This document shows, in pieces, positions 1 to 11,751 of a stretch of 64,000 bases of DNA (position 1 is the first letter of the stretch; every line of letters starts with the position of its first letter). The notes below the pieces were generated by a model. That model was given only the letters and a program-made list of their open reading frames with translations, ran no database searches and was not told where the DNA came from. The stretch comes from Immersiella caudata (Eukaryota > Ascomycota > Sordariomycetes > Sordariales > Lasiosphaeriaceae), in the NCBI GenBank assembly GCA_030512335.1, contig JAULSU010000004.1, positions 248,001 to 312,000 on the forward strand. The letters run 5' to 3'. Both the position numbers and the translations under genes were made by a program.

Positions 1-1260
1 TATGACGGCGGCCACACGCCGAGAAATCGAATCGATAAGTTTATTTACAAGGTCTAACCCAAATCCAGCTATACCTTGGTAGTGGCCTTGCAAAGCAACC
101 GTTTGCTTTCCTCGTTGCTCTTTAGCTCTACTAGTTGTGGATACTGCTTGATAATTTCCTCCTTGAGCAAAAGCCACATATTTTCAATAGGGTTAAGATC
201 AGGTAAGTATGGGGGCCAAGAAAGCTATTGAAAGCCCTTGTCCTTGAGATACTCTTTAATTAATTTTGACGTATAGATAGGCACATTATCCAACATAAAC
301 ATTGTATTATAATCCATAAGCCTAGGCAATTCTTCCTATAAAATTTCTTTGTATACGCGTGCAGTTACGCCTCCTCGCTTTGAGTTGGGGTTGCTGTAGG
401 CGGGAATAAAATTGCTTAACAGGCCGTAGCAAATTACACCCCAAAACATTTAAGAATGCCGTGTGCGTTTATAATGGGGTTGTATGTATTTCGGATTGAT
501 TGCTATTGAGCCTAGAATTATTAAAAACGAATCAATTTTACGCAAAAAATCGCGTGTTGAAGATGACGCATAGCGGGGTAGAAATCTGACCTAAAGAACA
601 AAACACCCACTTCCTGCGCCCATTAGCACTACGCTCAACGGTCGATTCGTCTGTAAAAAGTACTTGTCGCCAGAAAGAAATTGGCTTATTAGCATGCTCT
701 AAAGCCCAAAAATAGTGCGCTTCAGCCGTTTCTGGGCTGAGATATCGCCTGGTTACTGCAAGGTGGTGTCGGATACCTTGTTTCGTAAGGTAGTTGACTA
801 AGGTCTGCCGTACAACGTGGTCGCAATAGGTTCAACGCAATTTTTCGATTGAAATAAAAGGATTTGAGGCTACTATACGTAGTATATGCCTCCGATGGCG
901 ATCGTCGAGCGAGGTTGGCCTTCCACGACCAGGGCGAGAAATTCCGTAGTCTTGAAATTTACAGCGTTTTACGACCCCGCGGACGTGCACCTCTTCAACA
1001 CCTTCTTTCACGGCCACCGCTTCCGCTGATTGGCCAATTGAATACCTGGCGTAGATGCGGTTGCGCCTGCGAGGCGTACAATGCTTGAATTTGGCTTTTT
1101 TGACTGGCGACGAGGGTAGAATAGCCATGGCAAAAGACGGTGTGGTTTTTGGAAGTTGGAAATTTGCATGGGAGATGCGGGGTTGGGCGTTTTTTTTTGG
1201 GACCCACTGTAGTCGTAGCGTTCGACAGGATTTCGATCGCCCGCATTCAACGCTAAAACC
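1..1260 (-). pseudogene. Tc1/mariner-type transposase remnant, running off the window start
   Basis: On the minus strand the N-terminal part (about 1250-830) reads as a DNA-binding helix-turn-helix region ending in a GRGRP hinge and a homeodomain-like helix. Further on, around 640-690, FTDEST is the first DDE aspartate block. Around 185-215, WPPYLPDLNPIENMW is the hallmark C-terminal motif of Tc1/mariner transposases. Several stops and frame changes lie in the middle, so it cannot encode an active enzyme. The C-terminus continues past position 1. It abuts the WD40 pseudogene that starts near 1300. Family assignment is firm; terminal inverted repeats were not identified. Confidence 0.8.
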
Positions 1261-1308
1261 GGAGACACCAAAGAGTACCCCCTCCACCTTCCGGTGGTTC
1301 GGACTTGT

Positions 1309-2686
1309 TATGCCAGGACATGAAAGTCGTCGAGTGGCGCATCTTTGAGGAGGAAAAGAAGGGGTGGGAGCATTTGAACGCTAGGGAAATGGTTACCAGC
1401 GAAGATGGGAAGTCGTTGCTCTCAAGTGACAGTAACGGGACTACCAGCGTCTGGAGTTTGCCTAGGATGGGCGTGGTCTATCGCCTTCTCAACGAGGGGG
1501 AGTTGAGCGCCGACTTGGCCTTGAGCCCGAGCGGGAACCGCTTCTATGACATCCGTGGGTCGGTTTGCAATGTGTGGGAGCCAGATGCACTGGTGCGTAT
1601 TGACGAAGAGGGATGTGGAAAAGCCCATGTCCGGTGCTCCCGGTGGAATCGCCATGGCGGTGGAGCCGACCATCTCGCATTTTAATGCTGGGGGGGCAGC
1701 AGCTCTTCACAACTCTCGCGCTGGGCCCGAAGAACCAGTATTACTGGCTATGGCAGGGAGGACGGCAGGATATCCATGCATGATGCGGTTTCAGGGCAGC
1801 GTCTAAGAAAGATGTACAGTCACGCGGCTTCTAGCACCGTTATCGCGCTGACTTGGTCTACGTCGGGGAAGGACATCGTGTCGTGCGACGATGGCGCCCT
1901 CATCATCGCCAAGCGGCTGTAGATCAAGGAAGAGGGGGCATGGGGTGTGTTCCCTGTCTTTGAGTGCTGGCTGGACGAGACGGTGGGCCAGTTTGTGTTT
2001 AGCGCGGGGGAGGAGTACCTGCTCATCTCGACGGTCACCGCCGATTATGTGTGGGATTTGAAGGGAAGAAGGAGGTTGGGAGACAGCAGTGGTCGCCGAG
2101 TCGACGGTGGATACAGCATCCAACGCAGGGGAAGGCGCTTGTGTGGATCAGCCCGGACGAAATTCAGTGTCACGGTGGCCAACGCTGGAGATTATTGGGG
2201 CTTCTTGTGTGGAAAGCCCCGGGTCTTTATCGGCGGTCTCTAGCCGGCTACAAAACCATGACCGCAGGGTTGTCTTTTGGGCAGCCGTATCCTACAACAA
2301 ACAATCCATTGTCTACGCAACCTTCCCGGATGACGGTAGCTTTACGATATCTTGCCTCCAGATCGAGTTAATCAACACTTCCTTGATGCTGCAGGCAACA
2401 GAAACCGGTCGGCAATCAATAACCCGCTGTACGCCAAACGTGGCAGAGCAAGTGAGGCACCTTCTCGGTGTTTATAAGACGAGCATAGTATTTTTTCGAT
2501 CACAACTGTTGGGTGTGTACCTGGGATATGAATGATGGGATTGGGCATGTGGAGAGGCACTTCTTTGTCCCGAGGGATTGGATGAACACGAGCGCGTCCC
2601 ACACGGCTGTGGTTGATTCGCACGGTACGTTGTTCTGTCCACGGCACGGAGAGGTGGCTATTGTGAGGGTTGGGATTGGAATGTGA
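1309..2686 (+). pseudogene. WD40-repeat C-terminal part of an NLR/NACHT-type protein, degraded
   Basis: Successive plus-strand fragments in changing frames read as WD40 blades: SDSNGTTSVWSL, LTWSTSGKDIVSCDDGALI, GQFVFSAGEEYLLIST followed by VWDLKGRR, and VCTWDMNDG. The final piece (HFFVPRDWM, then VDSHGTLFCPRHGEVAIV, stop at 2684-2686) matches the tail typical of fungal NACHT-WD40 proteins. Stops and frameshifts lie throughout. The nucleotide-binding half is missing and the left end meets transposase sequence, so the upstream part was probably lost by insertion or deletion. Such proteins act in heterokaryon incompatibility and innate immunity; this copy is non-functional. Confidence 0.7.
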
Positions 2687-2812
2687 ACGGAGCGTTCAGT
2701 GTCGAGGGAGACGGCGTGTCAGGGGGTGGGGGTGATCTCCACTCGCCGGTGGTCGTTTGCTTTGTCAGGCGCAAACGCATGCCCAACTTGTCCTCCTACA
2801 AGCCAGCTCAAA

Positions 2813-3527
2813 ATGTCACCCCCAAATTTCCCGTCCGTCCGGGCGTGCATCTTCGACATGGACGGTCTACTCATCAACACCTAGGACATCTACAAACAAT
2901 ACGCGGATAACGTCCTTGCGCGCCATAGTCGCCCGCCCTTCCCATGACCAACCAAAGCCCAGATGATGGGCGTGCCCGGGCCCAGCAATGGCGACGTATT
3001 TCATACCTGGGCGCAGCTGCCCATTTCCCGCGGCGAGTTTGCGCATGAGCAGGGACTTGGGCAGGAGAAGCTCTTCCCGCTCTGCGGAAGCCATAAACTA
3101 CGCACGCAAGACTGTCCGCGAGGACACAAGAGCCTTCCTGGATTTGATCCCCGCACATTGGCGTGTCTGATCCGACGATCCAAGAATGAGCACCGCGCGC
3201 GGGAAGCCCGCCCCTGACATCTTCTCGGTCGCCCTCCAGGGAATCAACACCACCCTACCTCCAGGCGAGAAGGCGATCTCTCCGGACGATTGCTTGGTGT
3301 TCGAGGATAGCCGTGGAGGCCGGGAGGCGGGCTGGGATGAGAGTGTTTTGGGTGCCACATCTGGATCTGAAGGGGCATTTCGCTGGGAGGGGGAGGTTCT
3401 GGCGGGGCGGACGGGAATTGTACCGTTTGGGGAGGAGGATCAGTTGGGAGAGGTGGGTGATGGGTGGGCGGAGGAGATTGGGAGTCTGGAGGAGTTTGAT
3501 TATGGGAAGTATGGGATTGTTGTTTGA
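2813..3527 (+). pseudogene. HAD-superfamily phosphatase (pseudouridine-5'-phosphatase / GS1 type), broken
   Basis: The ATG at 2813 is followed by the HAD motif I block FDMDGLLINT (nucleophile Asp), then an in-frame TAG at 2882-2884 where the family has Glu. The KAQMMGVP block follows another stop (TGA in place of Trp). RGKPAPDIF with CLVFEDS near 3200-3320 is motifs III/IV. The reading then slips to another frame (MRVFWVPH) and returns for the C-terminal SLEEFDYGKYGI. The cap region is shortened. Intact members are cytosolic sugar- or nucleotide-phosphate phosphatases of about 240 residues. Two stops and two frame changes make this a clear pseudogene. Confidence 0.8.
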
Positions 3528-4674
3528 GGGTCAGGTCGAAGTGGTGAGGGTCCAGTGAGGCACAGTACCTTGGATGTGAGCTGAGCGAGGCGGTGTCCCG
3601 GCGACCTGCACTTCAAGTCACCACGTGGGTGGGTATCTAGGCCGGGAAAAGTATCAGCAACATGCGGCGGAATCATAGTTGAGTTCTGCAGAGAACCTAG
3701 AAACAGGAGCCGCCGGATATCTACGTTGTTGATATACGCGTGTATTCTGAGGGTAATTTGAGACACATTGGCTCAAATCTCTCTACCAATTCCGAAACAC
3801 CGCCAGGGCGTCATCGGCCCTCTTTCCTGCCCCAAAACACCCACTTCCACGAGTCTTGCGTCGACTCCACGTGACACAGCCCAAGTAAGTAGATCTCCGT
3901 CCACTGACATACATAGTGCGGCCAGCTTTATAGAACCGGTGTTTGATGTCGACGAGAAGAAGCGATCGAAGAATGCGCAGCAAAGCCAAGGCCCGTATCG
4001 GAGCTTGGAAACCAGAAAGCATTGGTAGCTGTGTACCTGAGCGCTTAGCTCAGAATGAGAAAGGGCAGCGAAAAGAACGAAAAGAGCGAAAATTTTGAAT
4101 AGGAGTCTTGGATCCCAATGCCGGCCCGCATCTCGCGTTCGGTGGCAGGGTTGCATGGAAATGCGTATCGTGGTGACATTGTTCTTGTGGACTTTTGAGT
4201 TTCTACCGATGGGCAAAGACTTGAATGCCATGACTGCGGTGGATTATTTTATTGTAAGGCCTGGGACGTGTTACGTGAAATTAAAGGAAATCAGATGTGT
4301 AGTTGGTCGGTACTAACCGTTGGTATGCTGGAGGGATATGCTGGAGGGATATGCTAGACTTTTCCGACATCCATTTCCGAAACGGTTATTTGTACGGGCA
4401 AAGAAACCAAACTCCCAATAGATGTATTGATTGGAATACAAGCAATAGCTATGCTGATCAAGAGAACGATGTTGTAGCTGAAGGGCTAATACTCGATTTG
4501 CAGAATAGGGAACCGCCTTAGATCTCACTCAAAGCCCGTGAACGTGCCAACTACGGCGTGGAGGAATTTCCCAAACAGTTTGATACTCTGTCCATGACGG
4601 TTCTGCGCCGTAATTAGAATCTCAATAGTTAAGTGGTACAAGGCGCGACAACTCACCGTCTTGGCAAGCTACGT
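3528..4674. other. Interval without a supported gene
   Basis: A 152-codon minus-strand ORF (3773-4231) and two shorter ones near 4300-4530 have no recognisable domain, compositional support or splice context. The part from 4100 is AT-rich. A short direct duplication (ATGCTGGAGGGAT) sits at 4324-4350. Confidence 0.5.
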
Positions 4675-6657
4675 CTAACTGCCATCCTTGAATCTCATCT
4701 CTCTTTCTCTGATAATGTCCACGAGATCCACAGAGGGAAGTATATGATGTCTAGCGCGTTCGCGGCATCGAGTTATTCCCTCGATTTCCAAGGCAACTTT
4801 AATGAGAATCTCTTCAGAGTACGCTTTGCCAACCACATTGATGCCATATCTGCTGCATGTCAGCCCACACGTTGCCGTAAGTCTTTTTGCTTGTTTAACC
4901 TACGGTCTGTTTGGCGCTTGTATTATCATGTCCTTATTTTCGGCCCACACCACCGGTGTATCGTCGGGCATGAAGCCAAGCGGGACAGACAAACTCGGCA
5001 GTCCTCCTGCCGCCGCGAAATGGTTGGATATCTTGGCCCCAGCCGGGGAGATGATTGCGTCAAGACGATATTTCCCCATTGCGCCACCAATGCCGCCCAG
5101 GCCTCCAAAGTATTCCCCTCGCTGTCGCCCTTCTTTGTACTCCTTGCTATTCGGATTAGATTTGAGAGCAAGCTGCCACATCTTGACATCCTTTGCCGGC
5201 GCACCCTCTCGAGGGTCTTCTTTCGTGGCCTTTATCAGGTCCTCGAGTGAGCGCAAACCATTGGGATTCTCTGTCAATCCAATCAGGTATGAGGTGATGG
5301 ACTCACGGAATTCCGTTATCATGGTGCACAAATGTTGCTCAAAGGTGAGGCTGCGGTACAAATCAGTACCCTCATACTCTATGTCCACAACATCAATGCC
5401 CCTCTCAATCAGAGACTTGACGACCTCATCGAAAGACCGCTGTACGACTGGAAGCAAAGATTCGAACCCATATCGCGACACTCCTAAGCGCAAGGATCCA
5501 CGTTCTAGCGGCCGGCAGGATGTGACGTAGTCCGGAAGGGAGGATTCGGCTGTTGTAGTATCATCACCCTCCTTTCCAGTGATGACTTGAAGGATTAAAG
5601 CAGCATCCTTCACGCATCGTGCCATCGGACCAACTGTGTCTTGCCGACTTGATACCGGAATGAGCGAATCCCCAGACACAAGGCCAACTGTCGGTTTGAT
5701 TGCAACGACGTTATTGACCTCCGCGGGAGAAATTAAGCTCCCTCTGGTCTAAAGACCACAGCCAATGGCTATTAGCTCGTTCCAACCCCGCAGAAGGGGT
5801 TATAACCTTCGCGACACTGTACACTTACCTCTGTTCCAATAGCGACAACGCAAAGACCGACGTCTGTTGCCACGGCTGATCCACTGCTGCTTCCAGAAGG
5901 TCCCATCATGTCAAAGTATGCACCATAAGTCTGCCCTCCCCTCGGACTCCAACCCCAATTCGGGCTTCCTGTGCGAAAGTTTGTCCATTCCGACAGATTT
6001 GCGCTCCCGAGAATGACGGCGCCAGCTTTTTTGAGACGTATGACAACGGGACTCTCCCGTGGCGAGCGGGTACCGAGAAGTAAGTAAGACCCACTCGTTG
6101 CCGAAAAGCCTTCCAATGACACAATATTGTCCTTGAGGAGAATCGGAACACCATGAAGTGGTCTAGACAAGGCATTAGCAAGGGCTATAAACTCTAGATT
6201 CACCCGACACTTGCCCTCTGCGCCCGTAGCGCTTCAATTCTTTGTCGAGAGATACAGCAGCGGATTCCGCGCTCGGATTGATTTGGATCACGGCGTGAAG
6301 GATGTCATTGACCTCCTCGATACGCCTAATGTACCCTCTGACAAGATCCGTGACAGTGAATGTGCCATCATCTAACCCTTGGGAGACTTGTTCAATGGTA
6401 ATATTTAACAATGACGGGATCATTTTTCTGTCGCTCACTTTCTGTATTGTTTTTCCGTTGAGAATGGGGTTGGGTAGACTTGACTTGTAAAATACGGACC
6501 ATGCCATGCACGCTTCCGCTAGTGGGCCACCCCGCAATTCGCCTTGGCCGTTTAACCTGTTGGCTGGCACGGAAGTAATCGGTGCAGGGCCGGAAATCGC
6601 CGGAATGATCGCCACGCAGGTCTGAGCAAAGAGGGGTAATCTGAGCAGAGAAGCCAA
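4675..6657 (-). CDS. Secreted amidase (amidase signature family), four exons, intact
   Basis: Model: 6657-6215, 6162-5829, 5748-4904, 4849-4675, 598 residues. The N-terminus (MASLLRLPLFAQTCVAIIPA) looks like a signal peptide. The amidase signature Ser-cisSer-Lys triad is visible: Lys158 in HGVPILLKDN, Ser239-241 in GPSGSSSGSA, and the nucleophile Ser263 in GTETRGSLISPA. IKPTVGLVSG and QDTVGPMAR follow, as in the family. The first intron has a GC-AG boundary (donor AG|GCAAGT, 52 bp, branch TGCTAAT) and restores the consensus RGPLHGVP. Introns two and three are GT-AG (80 and 54 bp). It would hydrolyse an amide outside the cell; the substrate cannot be told. It is intact although flanked by pseudogenes. 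Confidence 0.9.
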
Positions 6658-6733
6658 CTCTGGAACAACAAGATTAAGCAGAATTGATCAATCAAGCCAC
6701 TGTTTTTACTGCGTTGTACGCCTGTTTTTTACT

Positions 6734-6935
6734 GATTCTATTGTGCGGTTGAAGATCTGAGCGCGCCAGTCGACATAACCCCCCCAAAAAAACTTGCTCA
6801 AACTGCCGCCACCCAAATTGAAGCGAGAACAAACCGATTCTATTGTGCGGTTGAAGATCTGAGCGCGCCAGTCGACATAACCCCCAAAACAAAACTTGCT
6901 CAAACTGCCGCCACCCAAATTGAAGCGAGAACAAA
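6734..6935. repeat. Tandem duplication, two units of 102 and 100 bp
   Basis: Units 6734-6835 and 6836-6935 start with GATTCTATTGTGCGGTTGAA and end with AAGCGAGAACAAA. They differ mainly in a short C/A run. The CTGCCGCCACCCAAATTG part resembles DNA next to the repeat at 18.7 kb (TGCCGCCACCTCCAATTG on the minus strand), which suggests retroelement leader sequence. The duplication makes a repeated 34-codon ORF on the minus strand, judged non-coding. Confidence 0.85.
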
Positions 6936-6954
6936 TGCCGGGCACTGCTAAAAT

Positions 6955-7297
6955 TGTTACTGAGAACTTACTACTAACTTCTAGCTGGCTACATTGGATC
7001 TAGACTATGACTGGGTGGAATTTTAAACTGTTATATTGACATCACGTGTAACTGTAATAATAACTAGCTCTGCCAGAGATCACAGAGTCATACAAGCAAT
7101 ACAATCACGCAGTTGCAACCTCATTAATTCCACCCGAATCCAAGAGTGCAGTGCTTCCGACAGCCTCCGCTGGGGGTAGGTTGTAATACTGTAGCGCTTT
7201 CGATCTGGAACGTGCAGTAGATATAGGCTTCGGCCGTTCCTTCAGTCAGCTTCGCTGACCGAAGGCCAGGGCCCCTGAACCCCCTTTCTTTCTGACA
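6955..7297 (-). repeat. LTR-like repeat, copy A
   Basis: On the minus strand it begins TGTCAGAAAGAAAGGGGGTT, followed by GGGGCCCTGGCC and a short hairpin (GTCAGCGAAGCTGAC). The same start occurs at 11.58, 18.85 and 23.1 kb. The left boundary (TGTTAC at 6955) is tentative and no target-site duplication was found. Confidence 0.5.
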
Positions 7298-8471
7298 CAT
7301 GTTAAACAATAGTAAAACTAAATTGCATAACTGTAAAACAAACTGCAGATTCGGCACCGTTGTTACCGCCACCGAAGCTATGCCTGTATCATCCGGCACA
7401 GTCAATAAATCCCTTAGACACTTGGTAATCAGAACTTCCCCGCATATATACTAACACCTATCACACAGCACCGTGATTCCTACCATAATAGTCGCCGCCT
7501 ACAAACACCATTCTTTCCAAACACTTAATATACATCCGGTGCTTCAAATTGGGCTCATAAAGCCAGAAGGAGATATAGTCACAATCATACGCCCTAAGAC
7601 AGCTAATATTTGACGTACTCATACCAATCAAAAGCGGTCAACATCCTAGAAAATGCTCACATTAAGCTACAAGGTAGATGCAGACTTTGTTGAGAGATAT
7701 GATAACTTCAGATATAACAAACACAGAAAGCGTAAATACGTGCTTTTCCCCAATATTTCCTACTATCCAAAGACATGTACTAGTGTATTGCATGTACTGG
7801 TATCCTGTGGGACATCCCATCAGTGCTGTCCCAAATTTCGAGCTAGGGTACCATGTATTATCCTATCGGTGAGTGCTAGTATATTATATACTAGCCCAAA
7901 TTCCAAGCTAGGGTATCATGTACCATCCCAGGGCTTGTACTGGTATATATTCTGGGCCAAAATCTAGGACAGTAGTCTAGGATTCCGGCCATGAGGGCAA
8001 TGTCGTCTCTTAGCAGTTTCCAACCGCTGTCCCAAATTTAGGCCTTAACTTGCCCGTCTTCGCTATCCTTACAAATTACGCGTCGTCTGCCTTCTATCGA
8101 TAGGAAAGTTTAGCCGGGGGGGCTGAAAAGGGGCCTCTGAGGCTGTGCGGCGGCGGTTTACGGGATCACCCCAGCTCAGAGAAGAATCAGGGAGAGCTCA
8201 GGACAAATCAGCTACAGCCCACCCCAGCTCAGGATTGAGGACTAAAAAGGAAATTTCGTGTGCCCAGATTCGTCGCATGAAACCAGGCTGGTTTAAGGTC
8301 GGGTAAGAAGCTGGGAAAACGGAAGTCCAACATTTCTAATGAAGCCGGGAAGGGTTGGATAAGCCTACGTGGGAAGCGAGGTCGGGAGATGGTTAGATGC
8401 TATGGAAACTGTATAAAAGCCAGATACGTCTTAGAAACATTTCGCTCCTCGTACTACGCATGATATCCGTC
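7298..8471. other. Gene-free interval with degenerate repeats
   Basis: It is AT-rich to about 8000. Around 7780-7970 a diverged tandem repeat recurs (AGCTAGGGTACCATGTA and AGCTAGGGTATCATGTA, each near GTACTGGTAT or a variant). At 8160-8230 CACCCCAGCTCAG is repeated. The two overlapping plus-strand ORFs at 7653-7967 come from this repeat and are not supported as genes. Confidence 0.5.
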
Positions 8472-11111
8472 TTAAGACAGTGCATCAAAAAACTCATCCA
8501 TCTCCTCTTGATCCATATCCGATCGCTCTGACTGCCCAAAAGTGTCTCCTTCTTCACCCACCTTCGCAAAGAGAATAGACGTATCGTAGTCCGTAGCATC
8601 GTTGCTATCGTTGATGTATTCGTCCGGGTGCTTGTCTTGCTCGGGATCCCAGAGGCGATCAGCATATTTGTGGTCGTCGAAGATTTTTGTCAACTGCCAG
8701 CCGAGCCATCCCCGCAGCCGGTCGAGCTGGCCTTGCGTCTCGAGAGCTTCCTTTGAGTAGAGGAATATGCCCGCCTCCCAGTTCGTCCTCCTAGTTTCCA
8801 ATATGAGCGCGTAGAAGGTGAAGACCTCGGCTTGCGTTGGCCTTCGTTGACTGCCCAGCCAGGGGGAAAGCATTCTCCGCTTGAAGTATTGCAGAGCAGA
8901 GCACCCATTCGAATCGGGGCGATCGGGGTCTATGCCACGGGTACATATCATGCGCAAACTCCGAAGCTGCCGTAGGCCGTGGTCCATAGCTGTTATGCTA
9001 AGAATATCCTCCCCTTGTTTGCTGACGATATCAGGCGCTGCTCCGAGGAAGTAGAGATGCCGAAGCGCAACCTGGTTGCCAACCCCAGCTGCGACGAGAA
9101 TGGGCGAATGGCCAAGGCTATTTTGAAGGTTGCGATTTGCTCCAGCCACTACCAGCAACGACATGATATTCATAGTGTCCCGGCACTGTGACCCGGCACA
9201 AGGATAGAGAGTCAAATGGTGCAAGGCGTTGAAACCATCGTTGCAAGTTGCATTAGGCTTCGCGCCCGCTCCGAGGAGAATTTGCGCGACCTCGTCGGTA
9301 CTACAGACGTGCAAGGGGGTGCACCCATTCCAGTCTTTGGCTTCTATGTTAGCACCACCTTTTAGCAGAAGTGAAACCATATGTGGCTGGTTGTTGGAGA
9401 CTGCCAGGTGCAGCGCTGTCGAACTATAAGGATCTGTCGGGAGGTTAATGGCCGCGCCGCCCTGAAGCAGCAGCTGAGCTTTATCGAGGTGGCCAAGTTT
9501 TGCTGCCCAATGCAGGGGAGAAAGCCCCTCCAAGTCGATGTGGCTGACGTGAAATGGCTCCATCGTAAGGGCGTCCTCGAGTCGAACGTTGCTGAGCCCC
9601 AAAACTGAGTCCCTAATCATAGTTGACAAGTCTGGGCTCTCCTGGCCCGCTTCGGCAATGCGACGGAGAATACGATAGGCGTCTGGCACTTTCTCTCGAG
9701 ATTGAGTAAGGTGTACCAAATTCCTCCTGGCCACTTTTGTTGGAGATCTACTGCTGTTAGCTTACTTGGCAGTGGATATAAGCGAAGAGCACGACTCACT
9801 CGCCTGCAAGGTCGACGAAAGAAGGAGAGAAGCCCGAATCTAAAAGAAACTCTACAAGCTCAAAGTTCCCAAAAGTCATGGAAATTCCGAGAATGTACTG
9901 TTTTGTATCAGCTCTCACTGCTAAGAAACGGACTGGAATATAATCTGCGACGGGCCAACTTACAGCTAGGTAACCGTGACCATCATGCGTTATGTCCGTT
10001 GGTGCAAGCTCCCGTGTCGAAACCACGTTTCTGAAGTACGCTACTTTACGGTCGACGATCGCGCGGAAGATCCCATTTGGCTCGCAAACTCTCGGGATGG
10101 TAAGATGTAACGAGGCGCCAACATTGGTCAATGAGCCCCAACTGAGCGAAAGAAAGATGGCGCGGCTCAAAAGCCATACCGGAAACAAATAACCTACCCG
10201 AATCGATTTGCTGGGTTGTTGTTCGCATGTTGGGACATCGCAGGGTCCCTCTTTGACCCAGGCACCCCTAATGTGCTGTACTACCATGGTACCGGCTAAG
10301 CTTCTCATCCATGGCGGAGAACGAAGGAGGCTGTCTTTGTGACATTGACACTTGCAGTATCGTACACATCGCTGTGGAGGGGGGCCATGGTCGGTCGGCG
10401 AGTTAAGCGGGATCCCAGAGTCGCTAGCCTCGACTGCAGCTTCTGACGGTGTGTTGACTGAAGAAGAAATGATGGTTTCAAGGGCATCGAACCGCGACTC
10501 AAAGAGAGCTAGAGCGGATTGCATGAGAGAATGGTGACTCCGTGATATATCTAAAACTTTCATGCCAATTTTTCGCTGCTCAACCCTACGCCTAGGTTAA
10601 CTACCGTAGTACATAGTGCAACCTGGTTTACACCATGGGCTACACCGGCGAGAGGGGATACTCACTGCTCTGAAACCCCAAGCAAGCCGAGGAAAATTGA
10701 CAAGTCTTCGCGGCAACGCTTGGCCCGATCTCGTAACTTGATGACTTTACCACGCTCTCGCTGCCAGCCGATGACAGAAACCTTGAGATCGCCATTCTTG
10801 GTTAATGCTTTGGTAGGGTTGCCACGCGATAGGCGGACTCCAATATCCTTTGTCACGTCCACAATCTGCTCAAGGTCGAGTTTGATAGAGTCGAGTCGTT
10901 CGATCGCTTCCTTTGGAAAGCGTAGCTGTGGATCTGACATCGTAGCCGTGGCGGAGCAGAGCTGGTTCATGCACGCCTGCAACGAATACAGCTCGTTAAG
11001 CATATCGCCGAACTCAGAGGAAGCATTCGAAATTCTGGTGAGTGTCATAATCCCGAACGACAGGGCCTGGGTAATTGCGATTACTGACGCAATCCCCGAG
11101 AGAGGGTCCAT
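8472..11111 (-). CDS. Ankyrin-repeat protein with fungal 'MDPLS' N-terminal domain, intact
   Basis: Model: 11111-10666, 10585-9800, 9750-8472, 836 residues; both introns are GT-AG (80 and 49 bp). The start is the MDPLSGIASVIAITQAL helix that opens many fungal STAND/NLR-like proteins; an upstream in-frame ATG at 11279 is less likely. Residues 1-150 form that helical domain. The middle has a Cys-rich patch (CVRYCKCQCH) and no recognised catalytic motif. From about residue 480 ankyrin repeats follow (SPLHWAAKLGHLDKAQLLL, TALHLAVSNNQPHMVSLLL, TPLHVCS), then an acidic C-terminus. Intron 1 has two possible acceptors 6 bp apart (before 10585 or 10591), both in frame. It probably acts in signalling or nonself recognition, inferred from architecture only. 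Confidence 0.85.
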
Positions 11112-11576
11112 GTTGCCGCGTCCTCTAGTCGAATGAAGGAGTTGAGGACCTGTGGCATGAAACTTGGAGGATGACCATTGACTTAAGAATTTGGGGGAAA
11201 AGGTGAAGAGGGGAGGGGAGAAAGCCTCGGTGTCTGCCAGCCTCTGACGCACGCGCACTAGCGTCGGTGAACACACCATGCTAGTACCTATGATTAACCT
11301 TGTTGATTAATATTATGCATGCTGCCGCGTGATGACCGGCGACGGAAATGCAGGAATTACCCTGTGAAACGAAGACCCGGCATGTTTATAGTGGGGAGCG
11401 GCGCCACAAAAGCAAAAATTTCGGGCTATTGTTTGCCTTAACTGTTCTAGATTCCCCAGTAACCGCTTTACTGGCTGAGTACGAGTGTAAGACGGCAATG
11501 GTAGTCGGCACGATGACTAGCCAAGCCAGGTGGGCAGACCTGCAGACCGGCCACTTATAGGCGAGGCTGACTAGCG
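11112..11576. other. Upstream region of the ankyrin gene, no supported gene
   Basis: It holds the probable promoter and 5' leader of the minus-strand ankyrin gene, then degenerate sequence resembling the neighbouring repeat copy. Short ORFs on both strands show no domain. Confidence 0.4.
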
Positions 11577-11700
11577 TTTGTTAGAAAGAAAGGGGTTCTG
11601 GCCAGAGTGTGACGACCTGCAGGCCGCCGTTTGAGACCTGTCCGGACTGACGTGTCCCCACATGCGCCACAGTAGGAATTACAGTACGGAAAAGAATGTT
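11577..11700 (+). repeat. LTR-like repeat, copy B (plus orientation, partial)
   Basis: It begins TGTTAGAAAGAAAGGGGTTC, then CTGGCCAGAG and GACCTGCAGG. Its reverse complement aligns with 18.60-18.67 kb (GGGGACACGTC and CGACCTGCAGG in both). The right boundary is not defined. Confidence 0.5.
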
Positions 11701-11751
11701 ACACTAGGTGCTCTGTTGGCTTATCGTGCTTTAGGGTAAGTAACTCTAGAG

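Noticed and set aside
4633..5530. Long plus-strand ORFs of 205 and 242 codons
   Set aside because: They are antisense to the intact, conserved amidase gene.
6692..6945. Repeated 80-codon minus-strand ORF
   Set aside because: Made by the 102-bp tandem duplication; no start context or homologous domain.
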